DNA of 64,000 bases from Devosia ureilytica (GCF_024273195.1 NZ_JAMZCU010000002.1:1-64000), one strand, 5' to 3'. Positions 43,009 through 51,614 are shown, counted from the stretch's first letter. Notes: generated by a model not told the origin, from the sequence alone. Made by a program: numbers and translations.

Positions 43009-44037
43009 TTAACCGAGCGTTGCCAGCACTTTTTCGGCCACTTCAGCCGGAACCCAATTGGTCCAAACGTCCTGCTTGGTCTTGAGGAAATTCTCGGCGG
43101 TCGCCTCGGCATCAGCCTGGTTCTCGTCGCCATAGACCAGCAGTTCGCTGATTTCCGCATTGGTCAGGCCAACCTTGGAGAAATAGTCGGCAACCGCTGG
43201 AGCGTCTTCCGTGATCCAGGCTGCAGCACCCACAACCGCGGGGCTCGACGGATAGGCGGTCACGCCCGCCGGCTCGTCGCAATCGGGATCGGTGTTGCAC
43301 TGGTAGACAGCCACGTCGGCTTCACCGATATCGAGCTGCACGGCAGGGAACTTGCCCAAAATGGCCGTCGGACCCCAGTAGTAAAACAGGATTGGCTCTT
43401 CTCGCGTGAAGGCACGGGCAATCGAAGCGTCCAGCGCACCACCCGAACCGGGCGAGAACAGGTTCCAGGTCTCTTCCATGCCAAAGGCTTCAAACAGTGC
43501 GGAGGTTGAAAGCTCACAAGCCCAGCCCGGCGGGCAGGAATAGAGACGGCCCTTGCTGGGATCCTCAGGATCGGCAAACAGGTCAGGACGGGCGATCACG
43601 GCTTCGGCGGTGGTCAGCTCGGGATATTCCTCCTGGACATAGGCGGGGATGAACCAGCCCTCGACGGTGCCATCGGTGATGGCATCGGACAGCTCGACCA
43701 CCGTTCCCTCCTCGATAGCGGCGTCCCAGGCCTCTTCAATGGCGCTGGTCCACAGCTCCGGCGCCACCGCCGGGTTGCCGCGCGTCAGCATGGACGACGA
43801 GGTGGGAACCGTGTCGCCCGCGACGATCTCGACGTCGCAGCCATAACCCTGTTCCAGGATCGTCGCATGAATATGCGCCAGGGCTGCAGCGGAAGGCCAG
43901 CTCATCTCGGCAATGTCGATGGTGCGGTCGGTACCGCATGCGGCGGCATCTGCATCCTGGGCAAGGGCGGGAAGGCTGCTGGCAGACAAAAAGGCAACAG
44001 CGATCGCGGCGGCAATGCCACCGGATTTCAAAATCAT
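43009..44037 (-). CDS. choX: choline/glycine betaine ABC transporter substrate-binding protein
   Basis: A 342-aa periplasmic protein. The signal peptide ends SSLPALA-QD near residue 26. The mature region is an OpuAC/ProX-type domain: DIAEMSWPSAAALAHIHATILEQGYG, and VPTSSSMLTRGNPAVAPELW. Aromatic residues such as those in EGWFIPAY and FYYWGP could form the quaternary-amine cage. Choline versus betaine specificity is not decided by the sequence. It is first gene of choXWV. Confidence 0.88.
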   Translation of the reverse strand: MILKSGGIAAAIAVAFLSASSLPALAQDADAAACGTDRTIDIAEMSWPSAAALAHIHATILEQGYGCDVEIVAGDTVPTSSSMLTRGNPAVAPELWTSAIEEAWDAAIEEGTVVELSDAITDGTVEGWFIPAYVQEEYPELTTAEAVIARPDLFADPEDPSKGRLYSCPPGWACELSTSALFEAFGMEETWNLFSPGSGGALDASIARAFTREEPILFYYWGPTAILGKFPAVQLDIGEADVAVYQCNTDPDCDEPAGVTAYPSSPAVVGAAAWITEDAPAVADYFSKVGLTNAEISELLVYGDENQADAEATAENFLKTKQDVWTNWVPAEVAEKVLATLG

Positions 44038-44226
44038 CAGGTCAACTCCTGCGGTTGTGGAATGGAGCGGACCATAAAGATGGCAGAATTGTGTGTCAAA
44101 TCCGGCAATATTTGATCAATAACAGACCAGACGCGCCACATTATCTTGGTCGACCGCATTGCGAACTTGACGTTTTAACTGATCGCCGGACACTTCTTGA
44201 TTGCCCAAGAAGCAAGCAGGTAGAAA

Positions 44227-44246
44227 TTCGACTGTTTCAAGTCGAA
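44227..44246 (-). terminator. terminator after the second binding-protein gene
   Basis: TTCGACT (44227-44233) and AGTCGAA (44240-44246) around a 6-nt loop, followed on the minus strand by TTTC. It lies 15 nt after the stop of the 44261 gene in an AT-rich stretch. Confidence 0.55.
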
Positions 44247-44260
44247 AAAATATCCCGAAT

Positions 44261-45310
44261 TTATTCGTTATCGATTGGAGGCGCAGCGCCAACCCAATCC
44301 TGCCAAAGATCGCGACGCTCGGCCACGAAGCGGTCGGCAACCGTCTCCAGCGTGGCGCCGGGCTGATTGAGCTGGGCGAGCAATTGATCCATTTCCTCAA
44401 GGGCAAGGCTCGCGCGCTGGAAATAGCTGGCAATCTGCGGGGTCTCGGCAAACACCCGCTCGGCCAGCGCGATCACCACGCTGTCGCTGGGAAACGCCGA
44501 CGGCTTGGGGTCATTGCAGACCCGGTCGGCGAGGCATTGCGCCGCCGCCTCGTCATAGGCACCCATGTCGATGGCGACAAATTCGAGCTGCGCCAGAATG
44601 GCGTTGGGCTGCCAATAATAGAACAGGAAGGGCTCGCGCCGATTGAGCGCCTCGGCAATCAACCGGTCCATCTCCAGCCGATTGGCCGGCTCGACGATCT
44701 CAACCAGATCGCCCAGCCCGTGGGCCTTGACCAGATTGCGATTGATCACCGAACAGGCCCAGTCCACCGGGCAGGAGATGAAGCGCACGCGCCCCGCGGC
44801 CTGCACCTGCGGCAGGGTCAGCGCCAGCTCCGCCGCCACCGGCGTCGCACTGAAACTACTGGCCAGGGTCAATGGCATGTACCAGCCCTCGAACTGGCTT
44901 TGCGCATAGGTTGGAGCGGCGCTGCGCACCTGCTGACCTTCCATGGCGCCATTCCAGAGATCGGCAATACGATTGATCCACATTTCGGGCGCCACCTGCG
45001 GCTGGCCGGTCGAGCCCATGGACGATGTGGTGGCCGCCAGGTCCCCCGAAACCACCCGCACCTCGCAGCCGAATTCGGCGGTCAATAGCCGGGCATGGAT
45101 TTCCGCGAGGATAGCCGCCGATGGCCAGCCCATCCGCGCAATGGCAAGGGGCCGCCGGCCGCAGGGCGGTGGCGGCGCTGCTGCGGCTTCGGTTGTTGCC
45201 GGCGTGGCTGCCGCATCCTGGGCCGTATCGAGCACGGTGATCTGACCCAGCGCCGGTTGCATGATGAGGGCCAGCGTTGCGACGGCAATCGCATGGCGGA
45301 GAAAAATCAT
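44261..45310 (-). CDS. second quaternary-amine ABC substrate-binding protein
   Basis: A 349-aa paralogue of the adjacent ChoX. A signal peptide (LRHAIAVATLALIMQPALG) is followed by an Ala/Pro-rich linker of about 30 residues. IARMGWPSAAILAEIHARLL, STGQPQVAPEMWINRI and FEGWYMPLTL then align with ChoX. No permease or ATPase lies next to it, so it probably feeds choWV with a different ligand, or acts in sensing. Own terminator downstream. Confidence 0.85.
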   Translation of the reverse strand: MIFLRHAIAVATLALIMQPALGQITVLDTAQDAAATPATTEAAAAPPPPCGRRPLAIARMGWPSAAILAEIHARLLTAEFGCEVRVVSGDLAATTSSMGSTGQPQVAPEMWINRIADLWNGAMEGQQVRSAAPTYAQSQFEGWYMPLTLASSFSATPVAAELALTLPQVQAAGRVRFISCPVDWACSVINRNLVKAHGLGDLVEIVEPANRLEMDRLIAEALNRREPFLFYYWQPNAILAQLEFVAIDMGAYDEAAAQCLADRVCNDPKPSAFPSDSVVIALAERVFAETPQIASYFQRASLALEEMDQLLAQLNQPGATLETVADRFVAERRDLWQDWVGAAPPIDNE

Positions 45311-45544
45311 GGCACACCCTTGCCGCTGCGTCCCGGACCCGGCGCCAGTCTATGCCCAACACCCCCCTGTTAAGCAACTGCGCGGAGTACAAGAATTGGC
45401 GCGCAATCCCCGGTGACATCGGCGCCCCGATTATGCAACAGTCTGCCCCAGCGGGGCGCGCGACGCGCCCCCATGCCTGTTGCCGCGCCGCAAGAAGGAG
45501 GTCAGCAAGACCACCCGGCGCGCAACCGAAACAGAGGGACGTCT

Positions 45545-46741
45545 ATGTTCAAGAAAACCCTGACCCTGGCGGTTGCCGCCACCACCCTGACCATTGCCGC
45601 TCCGGCCCTGGCCCAGGACAGCGGCGCCACCATCGGTTTCATCGGCGGCTTCACCGGCCCCATCGAATCCCTGACCCCGCCGATTTTTGCCGGCGCCGAA
45701 CTGGTTGTCAGCCAGGTCAACGAGCAGGGCGGCATCCTGGGTGGTGAACTCTCCATCATCTCGGCTGACGGTGCCTGCGATGCAACGGCCGCTGCCGCTG
45801 CTGCCGACAAGGTGATCAATACCGACAACGTGACCGGCGTGGTCGGTGCGCTCTGCACGGGCGAAACCATCGGCGCCTTCAACGGCTCGGGTCTTTCGGG
45901 TGGCGTGGTGTTCATCTCGCCGGCCTCTTCGGCCCCGACCCTGACCACCCTGGAAGACAATGACCTTGTCTACCGCACCACCCCGTCCGACGCGCTCCAG
46001 GGCGTCAAGCTGGCCAACCTGCTGCTGGCCAAGGGCGTCAACGACATCGCCATCACCTATGTCAACAATGACTACGGCAAGGGCTTCGCCGACGCGCTGG
46101 CCGCAGCCTATGAAGCTGGTGGCGGCACCATTGCTGCCAATCTCGCCCACGAAGAAGGCAAGGCCGACTACCGCGCCGAGCTGGGCAACCTGGTGGCTTC
46201 GCAGAACCTCGTCATCCTCGCCTATGCCAACGCTTCGGGTAACACCGTGCTGCGCCAGGCCGTCGAGAGCGGCAACTTCACCACCTATGTGGGCGGCGAC
46301 GGCATGGTCGGCGACGACCTGCTCAACGGTATCGACGCTGCTGCCGTGGAAGGCATGATTGCCACCCGCGCCGGCGCTCCCTCGGGCGCTGCCGTGGACA
46401 TCTACAATGCCTTCACCGCTGACGGCTTCACCGCCAATGCCACCTATGCCCCTCAGGCCTATGACGCTGCCTTCCTGATGGCCCTCGCCATCGAGAAGAA
46501 CGGCTCGTCTGCCCGCGAAGGCCTCTCGGCAGCACTGCGCGAAGTCTCCTCGGCTCCGGGCGAAAAGATCCTGCCGGGCGAATGGGCCAAGGCCAAGGAA
46601 CTGATCGCAGCCGGCACCGACATCGACTATGAAGGCGCCGGTGGCGCGCTCGACTTTGACGAAGCCGGCGACGTGGACGGCATCATCGTCGAACTCGCCG
46701 TCGAAGGCGGTTCGTTCGTCGAAAAGGGCCTGATCGACTAG
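45545..46741 (+). CDS. livK: branched-chain amino acid ABC transporter substrate-binding protein
   Basis: A 398-aa periplasmic binding protein of the type I fold. The signal peptide ends APALA-QDSG at residue 23. ATIGFIGGFTGPIESLTPPIFAGAELVVSQVNEQGGILGG is the Peripla_BP_6 opening. AYVNNDYGKGFADALAAAYEAGGG-like hinge sequences follow. It is the likely partner of the livGFHM genes 1-5 kb away on the other strand. Two hairpins follow it. Confidence 0.9.
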   Translation: MFKKTLTLAVAATTLTIAAPALAQDSGATIGFIGGFTGPIESLTPPIFAGAELVVSQVNEQGGILGGELSIISADGACDATAAAAAADKVINTDNVTGVVGALCTGETIGAFNGSGLSGGVVFISPASSAPTLTTLEDNDLVYRTTPSDALQGVKLANLLLAKGVNDIAITYVNNDYGKGFADALAAAYEAGGGTIAANLAHEEGKADYRAELGNLVASQNLVILAYANASGNTVLRQAVESGNFTTYVGGDGMVGDDLLNGIDAAAVEGMIATRAGAPSGAAVDIYNAFTADGFTANATYAPQAYDAAFLMALAIEKNGSSAREGLSAALREVSSAPGEKILPGEWAKAKELIAAGTDIDYEGAGGALDFDEAGDVDGIIVELAVEGGSFVEKGLID

Positions 46742-46765
46742 GCTCCATCCGGCGCATGGCGAGGG

Positions 46766-46790
46766 CAAAACCCTCCAGTGGAGGGTTTTG
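46766..46790 (+). terminator. first hairpin downstream of livK
   Basis: CAAAACCCTCCA (46766-46777) and TGGAGGGTTTTG (46779-46790) form a near-perfect stem 25 nt after the stop, with four U residues in the descending arm. Confidence 0.55.
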
Positions 46791-46844
46791 TGGAGCTTAG
46801 GCCCGGAGCGCTACGCGCGCAGGGCACGAATACACAGACATAAG

Positions 46845-46874
46845 AAGGCCCGGGAGTATTCCCGGGCCTTTTTT
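46845..46874 (+). terminator. strong intrinsic terminator downstream of livK
   Basis: AAGGCCCGGGA (46845-46855), GTAT loop, TCCCGGGCCTT (46860-46870), then an uninterrupted T-run to 46874. Confidence 0.9.
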
Positions 46875-46980
46875 CTACACCCGCGCCCACGACCGCCCCA
46901 CATTAAGGACTCGTTAACTATGACTCCGTCCGCGAAGTCGCGGAACATAGGGGGCACACAAGCAACCTTAATGTTGCCTG

Positions 46981-47016
46981 TTGCAAGCACATCGGACTCG
47001 GCTTATACAATTGCAC
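46981..47016 (+). promoter_or_regulatory. promoter predicting a leaderless transcript
   Basis: TTGCAA (46981-46986), 17 nt, TATACA (47004-47009). The expected start of transcription coincides with ATG 47017, and no ribosome-binding site is visible. A GCAAC-N6-GTTGC repeat (46962-46977) abuts the -35 and could be an operator. Confidence 0.55.
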
Positions 47017-47475
47017 ATGGTCGATGCAAGCCTGCCATTGGAAGACTACATTGCTCGTCGGCGTACGGAGCTTTCCGACGCCGAGGCGCGCTTGCGCGAA
47101 GAACTTCGTAAAGTGCTCGACGAACGAACGAAGCTGGACAAGGCCGCATTGGCGGCAGGATTGTCCGAACCCGCGTTGGCGTCATCCTCCGAAATCGCGC
47201 ATAGCTCTCAGCCGCGTAGGAGGGGGCGGCGCGCGTCCGGAACTACGATTAAGGAAGCGGTTCTTCAGACTCTGGAAGAGGCGGGGCACGGACTACCCGC
47301 AACCGACATTCTGCCAAGGATCAATGCACTCTTGGGAATTCAATACCCACGTACGAGCCTCAGCCCTCAACTGTCCCGACTTAAGCAGTCTGGTGACCTC
47401 ATACTTGATGGCAACCTCTGGTACATCCGGGGCATGAAAATTCCCGAGAGTCGAGAGAGGGGCATTTTCGAATGA
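47017..47475 (+). CDS. winged-helix-like protein with N-terminal coiled coil
   Basis: A 152-aa protein I do not recognise. Residues ~10-45 (DYIARRRTELSDAEARLREELRKVLDERTKLDKAAL) should form a coiled coil. A basic linker (QPRRRGRRASG) leads to a compact domain at ~75-140, TIKEAVLQTLEEAGHGLPATDILPRINALLG...SPQLSRLKQSGDLILDGNLWYI. It has the helix-helix-recognition helix-wing pattern of HARE-HTH or replication-type winged helices. Base composition and codons are less GC-rich than the surroundings, and it is probably leaderless. Possible horizontally acquired regulator. Confidence 0.65.
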   Translation: MVDASLPLEDYIARRRTELSDAEARLREELRKVLDERTKLDKAALAAGLSEPALASSSEIAHSSQPRRRGRRASGTTIKEAVLQTLEEAGHGLPATDILPRINALLGIQYPRTSLSPQLSRLKQSGDLILDGNLWYIRGMKIPESRERGIFE

Positions 47476-47492
47476 TGCGCCTTGACGCGAAA

Positions 47493-47537
47493 AAACCCGA
47501 AGATGCGCATTCCTGGCGAGGAGGCATCTTCGGGTTT
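47493..47537. terminator. terminator hairpin after the winged-helix gene
   Basis: AAACCCGAAGATGC (47493-47506) and GCATCTTCGGGTTT (47524-47537), a perfect 14-bp stem with a 17-nt loop and A/T tracts on both sides. Confidence 0.7.
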
Positions 47538-47573
47538 CCATTCAACTCCCTGCGGGGCCGTGAAGCCGGTCCG

Positions 47574-47760
47574 GGAGGTGGTACATGAGATTAGCGTAAC
47601 CTCTCATGAACAGCCAGTCAGGGCACGCCCTGACTGGCATGGGGGCGGTTAATGGCCGGTGCCAAGGAACGATTTGCAGCGTCTCCCCTTGGGGTTCGAC
47701 ACCCCCCGCCTCCACCGAAAGCTATTGAAAGATTGCGAATCCGTCAAATAGCTTCCCTCT
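47574..47760 (+). ncRNA. structured RNA candidate with tRNA/tmRNA-like 3-prime end
   Basis: GGAGGTG (47574-47580) can pair with CGCCTCC (47707-47713). GGGGTTCGACACCCC (47691-47705) has a perfect T-arm pattern: 4-bp stem and TTCGACA loop, placed 5 bp before the acceptor-like strand and followed by ACC. In between are CATGAGA/TCTCATG (47584-47608) and an 11-12-bp stem GCCAGTCAGGG/CCCTGACTGGC (47613-47638). GGGGGCG (47641-47647) is an alternative acceptor partner. No proteolysis tag ORF and no canonical D or anticodon arm is seen. An aagctatt/aatagctt hairpin with ccctcttt follows (47719-47760). It is either a novel RNA or an attachment-site fragment of a tmRNA or tRNA gene. Confidence 0.45.
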
Positions 47761-47783
47761 TTGTTGATCGGTAAGGCGCTAGC

Positions 47784-49070
47784 TTACCCCTCGCGCTTCA
47801 CCACTTCCGGGATCAGGCCCTTGGGCGCAAACCGGAGCGCAATGGTGATCACCAGCCCCAGCACGAACACCCGCATCTGCGCCGAACGCGCCTCGATTTC
47901 GGGAATGGCGCCCCAGCCAACATTGGTCGACCAATAGCTGACCATGTCGAAAATGGCCTTGCTCAGCGGCTCGGAAATCACCCAGATCAGCCAGAGCAGC
48001 ACGGCCCCGAACAGCGCGCCCCAATTGTTGCCGGCGCCACCCACGATCACCATGACCCAGATGAGGAAGGTGTGGTTGATCGGCTGGTAGCTCGAAGGAT
48101 CGAAAATCTGCACGAAGCTGACCAGCATGGCCCCGCCAATGCCCATCAGCACCGAGCCGAAGACAAAGATTTCGAGCTGCCGGGCCGTAACATTCTTGCC
48201 CATGGAGGAGGCCGCGATGTGATTGTCGCGGATGGCGCGCATCATCCGGCCCCAGGGGCCGGCATAGGCGCGCGAAATCAGCCACATGACTGCGGCCAAT
48301 ATCACCAAAGCCAGCACCAGATAGCCCGCCCGCGCCAGGAGCAGCGAACTGGCAATATCCATGCCGCCCGCCTGATAGTTCTGCGGCAGCGGTGTCGGCC
48401 ACGGAATGGGCGAAACCGTCAGCGTGCCGCGCGTCAGCCAATCCATGTTCTTGATCAGCGCCCGGATGATCTCGGAAATGCCGATGGTGGCAATGGCCAG
48501 ATAGTCGGTGCGCAGCCCAAGGCAGATCTTGCCGATGACATAGGCAATGCCCGCGGCCAGCACGCCACCGAACAGCCAGCCGAGCACCGGATGCGCACCC
48601 AGCCCGCCGACCCAGCCACCGCCGGCGCTCTCGATATAGGCTGCCGCCGGATCGAGCTGGCTGCGATAGAGCACATAGGCCACGAACCAGGCGAGGACGG
48701 TCAGCGCGCCCTTCCACTTGCCGGTAATACCCACGCGATGCGCCTGGCGTGCCGCCAGCACGAGCAGCGCCCCGATAGCAAAGGCCAGCAGCGCCCGCCC
48801 GAGCATCATCGGGCCATCCGAGCCCCAGAAATCGGGGTTGATCGGATAGGAAATGAAGGTGACGGCCGCGCCGCCCACCATGAGGAACCCCATGATGCCG
48901 AAGTTAAAGAGCCCGCCATAGCCCCACTGGATATTGAGCCCCAGCGCGATCAGCGCATAGGCGGCGGCCTCGACCAGGCGCGACGAGGTGAAAGGCAGAC
49001 CCATCACCCAGCCGACGACCAGGATCAGGACAAACAGCCCGCCAAACAGTGTCAGGGAACGCTGGATCAT
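47784..49070 (-). CDS. livM: branched-chain amino acid ABC transporter permease LivM
   Basis: A 428-aa permease, longer than E. coli LivM core because of an N-terminal helix pair. Ten or so membrane segments are present, and VMWLISRAYAGPWGRMMRAIRDNHIAASSMGKNV is the cytoplasmic coupling region. INHTFLIWVMVIVGGAGNNWGALFGA is the conserved C-terminal motif. It is last gene of livGFHM, overlapping livH by 4 nt. Confidence 0.92.
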   Translation of the reverse strand: MIQRSLTLFGGLFVLILVVGWVMGLPFTSSRLVEAAAYALIALGLNIQWGYGGLFNFGIMGFLMVGGAAVTFISYPINPDFWGSDGPMMLGRALLAFAIGALLVLAARQAHRVGITGKWKGALTVLAWFVAYVLYRSQLDPAAAYIESAGGGWVGGLGAHPVLGWLFGGVLAAGIAYVIGKICLGLRTDYLAIATIGISEIIRALIKNMDWLTRGTLTVSPIPWPTPLPQNYQAGGMDIASSLLLARAGYLVLALVILAAVMWLISRAYAGPWGRMMRAIRDNHIAASSMGKNVTARQLEIFVFGSVLMGIGGAMLVSFVQIFDPSSYQPINHTFLIWVMVIVGGAGNNWGALFGAVLLWLIWVISEPLSKAIFDMVSYWSTNVGWGAIPEIEARSAQMRVFVLGLVITIALRFAPKGLIPEVVKREG

Positions 49071-50071
49071 GACGAGGCTCCCTTGAAGATACCGGTGGGC
49101 CGGACAAGCAACGTGATCACCAGGATGACGAAGGCCACGGTGAGCTTATATTCGGTGGGCACCAGCGCCAGCGTCGAAGGCAATTGCGCCCAGTCGGGCA
49201 GAATGGCGTTGAGCGGCCGGAACAGCATGGTCCAGTTGAACACCGCCAGCGTTTCGGCAAAGCCGATTAAGAGGCCCCCGGCAATAGCGCCATAGGCCTG
49301 GCCGAGGCCACCGACGATGGCGGCGGCAAAGATGGGCAGGATGATGTTGAAGGCGAGGTCCGGCTTCAGCGTCACGTCCAGCGCCAGCATGGTGCCGGCC
49401 ATGCACCCGAGGGCACCCGCAATCACCCAGGTGACGCGCACCACCAGCGCCGTGTTGATGCCCGACACTTGCGCCAGATCGGCATTGTCGGCCATGGCGC
49501 GCATCGCCTTGCCCAGCCGCGAGCGGGTGAGAAAGAAATGCAGCGCGATCACCGAAACCAGCGTCACAAGGATCATCAGCACCTGCGGCTCGGTGATCAC
49601 CAGCGGACGGGTCGACCCCAGCGCCGACGTGTCGATGCGGAAGATTTCCTTGGGCTCGTTTTCAAAGAACGAATAGGACCCGGCGCCAAAGAACAGGCGA
49701 ATGAGCCCCTGCACCATCAGCGTCACGCCGATGGACGCGATCAGCAGTGTCACCGGCTTGGCGCCACGTTTCCTCAGCGGCGCATAAAAGCCCTTGTCGA
49801 TGCCCAGCGCCAGAATGGCGGCCAGCACCATGGCAATGGGCAGCACCACAAAGCCGGTGGGGATAGGCGTAACAATGCCCCAGGCTGCAAAGGCCGAAGC
49901 AAGGAGGAACGCAATAAAGGCGCCGCCCGTCATCAGCTCGGAATGGGCAAAATGAGCAAAGCGCAGAATGCCGAAGATCAGCGTGATGCCGATGGCCCCC
50001 AGCGCATAGATGCATCCCAGCACAAGGCCGGAGATCACCACCTGGTTGATGAAAAAGATGATTTCGGTCAC
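49067..50071 (-). CDS. livH: branched-chain amino acid ABC transporter permease LivH
   Basis: A 334-aa permease with eight or nine helices. VVISGLVLGCIYALGAIGITLIFGILRFAHFAHSELM is the LivH opening. KAMRAMADNADLAQVSGINTALVVRVTW is the coupling loop and IVGGLGQAYGAIAGGLLIGFAETL the conserved end. It lies 3 nt after livF and overlaps livM by 4 nt. Confidence 0.92.
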   Translation of the reverse strand: MTEIIFFINQVVISGLVLGCIYALGAIGITLIFGILRFAHFAHSELMTGGAFIAFLLASAFAAWGIVTPIPTGFVVLPIAMVLAAILALGIDKGFYAPLRKRGAKPVTLLIASIGVTLMVQGLIRLFFGAGSYSFFENEPKEIFRIDTSALGSTRPLVITEPQVLMILVTLVSVIALHFFLTRSRLGKAMRAMADNADLAQVSGINTALVVRVTWVIAGALGCMAGTMLALDVTLKPDLAFNIILPIFAAAIVGGLGQAYGAIAGGLLIGFAETLAVFNWTMLFRPLNAILPDWAQLPSTLALVPTEYKLTVAFVILVITLLVRPTGIFKGASS

Positions 50072-50074
50072 GGC

Positions 50075-50782
50075 TCAGCCCCCGAGGAAAGACTTGGCGA
50101 CTTCGGGGTCCGCAATCAGTTCGGCCCCGGTGCCGGTGAAGCGGTTCTGGCCGCTGGCGAGGACGAACCCCTTGGTGGCAAAGGCCAGCGCCTGGCGTGC
50201 ATTCTGCTCGACCATGAGGATGCCCACGCCCTCGGCATTGACGCGCTGGATGGTCTCGAAAATCTCGATGACATAGCGCGGCGACAGGCCCGCAGAAGGC
50301 TCGTCCAGCATCAGAAGGCTGGGCTTGCTCATCAGCGCGCGGCCCATGGCCACCATCTGGCGCTGGCCGCCCGAGAGTTCGCCTGCCGGCTGGCGGCGCT
50401 TTTCGCCCAGCACAGGAAACATCTCATAGACCCAGGCCATCGTGGCCTTGAAATCATCCTTGCGGGTGAAGGCCCCCATCTCGAGGTTTTCCTCCACGCT
50501 CATCGAGGTGAAGACGTTCTTTTCCTGCGGCACAAAGCTCAGGCCGCGTGGCACCAGCTTGTCGGGCAGCGAATTGGCGATGTTCTCACCGCCAAACTCG
50601 ATAGTCCCGCCGGTGACCTTCAACAGACCGAAAATGGCCTTGAGCGTCGTCGACTTGCCCGCCCCATTGGGGCCGACAATCACGCCGATATCGCTTTTCT
50701 CGATGGCCATGTTGACGCCATTCAGGATCGGCGCGCCGCCATAACCGCCGACGACGTGTTTGAGTTCGATCAAGGGCATCAA
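50075..50782 (-). CDS. livF: branched-chain amino acid ABC transporter ATP-binding protein LivF
   Basis: A 235-aa ABC ATPase. Walker A is GPNGAGKST, signature LSGGQRQMVAMGRALM, Walker B LLMLDEPSAGLSP. FVPQEKNVFTSMSVEENLEMGAF is the LivF-type Q-loop region. A palindromic REP-like hairpin (50792-50816) lies in the 49-nt gap after livG. Confidence 0.93.
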   Translation of the reverse strand: MMPLIELKHVVGGYGGAPILNGVNMAIEKSDIGVIVGPNGAGKSTTLKAIFGLLKVTGGTIEFGGENIANSLPDKLVPRGLSFVPQEKNVFTSMSVEENLEMGAFTRKDDFKATMAWVYEMFPVLGEKRRQPAGELSGGQRQMVAMGRALMSKPSLLMLDEPSAGLSPRYVIEIFETIQRVNAEGVGILMVEQNARQALAFATKGFVLASGQNRFTGTGAELIADPEVAKSFLGG

Positions 50783-50791
50783 CGGGTCTCC

Positions 50792-50816
50792 CCAAAAAGT
50801 GGGAACCGGTTTTTGG
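50792..50816. repeat. short REP-like hairpin, family C copy 3
   Basis: CCAAAAA and TTTTTGG arms around an AACCGGTT-type centre in the livG-livF spacer. It may set the relative abundance of the two ATPase messages. Confidence 0.55.
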
Positions 50817-50831
50817 ACAGGAAGACACGCA

Positions 50832-51614
50832 TCAGACGGCCTCCACCGGAGTGCCGAAATAGGCCTCGACGATTGCGGGATTGGCGCGAATTTCAGCCAT
50901 CGGGCCCTCGGCGATCTTTTCGCCCTGCGCCATGACGATCACCGGATCACAGAGCCGCCCGATCAGGTCCATGTCGTGCTCGATGACGAAGAATGTGTAG
51001 CCCAGCTCGCGGTTCATCCGCTCGATATTGCTGGCGAGATCATTGAGCAGCGTCTTGTTGACGCCCGCCGCCACCTCATCGAGCAACACGATCTTGGCGT
51101 CCACCATCATGGTGCGCCCCAGCTCAAGCAGTTTCTTCTGCCCACCCGAAAGATTGCCGGCCAATTCGTCGCGCACATGCCCGAGCTTGAGGAAGTCGAT
51201 GACATCGAGCGCCTTCTTGCGCACATCGGTCTCGCGCGAGCGCACCAGGCGCGGCCGCAGCCAGGTATCGAGCAGGTGTTCGCCCGGCTGGTCGCCAGGC
51301 ACCATCATCAGGTTTTCCAGCGCCGTCATCTGCGAAAATTCATGCGCAATCTGAAAGGTGCGCAGCATGCCGATACGGAACAGCTGGTACGGCTGAAAGC
51401 CGGTCACGTCCTGGCCATCGAAAATGACCTGCCCGCTGTCGGGCACAATATTGCCGCCCACCATGTTGAACAGGGTCGACTTGCCCGCGCCATTCGGGCC
51501 GATCAGCCCGGTGATGGAGCCGCGCCGAACCGAGAGCGAGCAATTGTTGACGGCGGTGAGCCCGCCAAAGCGTTTTGAGACGTTGCGAACGTCAATGACC
51601 AAGTCTGAGGACAA
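50832..51614 (-). CDS. livG: branched-chain amino acid ABC transporter ATP-binding protein LivG
   Basis: A 260-aa ABC ATPase. Walker A GPNGAGKST, signature LSGGQKKLLELGRTMM, Walker B IVLLDEVAAGVN. RTFQIAHEFSQMTALENLMM is the LivG Q-loop. The DE-V-A-A-G variant in place of DEP is typical of LivG. First gene of livGFHM. Confidence 0.93.
   Translation of the reverse strand: MSSDLVIDVRNVSKRFGGLTAVNNCSLSVRRGSITGLIGPNGAGKSTLFNMVGGNIVPDSGQVIFDGQDVTGFQPYQLFRIGMLRTFQIAHEFSQMTALENLMMVPGDQPGEHLLDTWLRPRLVRSRETDVRKKALDVIDFLKLGHVRDELAGNLSGGQKKLLELGRTMMVDAKIVLLDEVAAGVNKTLLNDLASNIERMNRELGYTFFVIEHDMDLIGRLCDPVIVMAQGEKIAEGPMAEIRANPAIVEAYFGTPVEAV

Noticed and set aside
47641..47716. Canonical tRNA gene
   Set aside because: The length and T-arm fit, and GGGGGCG can pair with CGCCTCC, but no D-arm or 7-nt anticodon loop with a 5-bp stem can be formed.
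47574..47760. Complete tmRNA (one-piece or permuted)
   Set aside because: No tag reading frame is present, the segment is too short for one-piece tmRNA, and no 5-prime acceptor or coding piece follows the T-arm before livM, as the permuted form requires.
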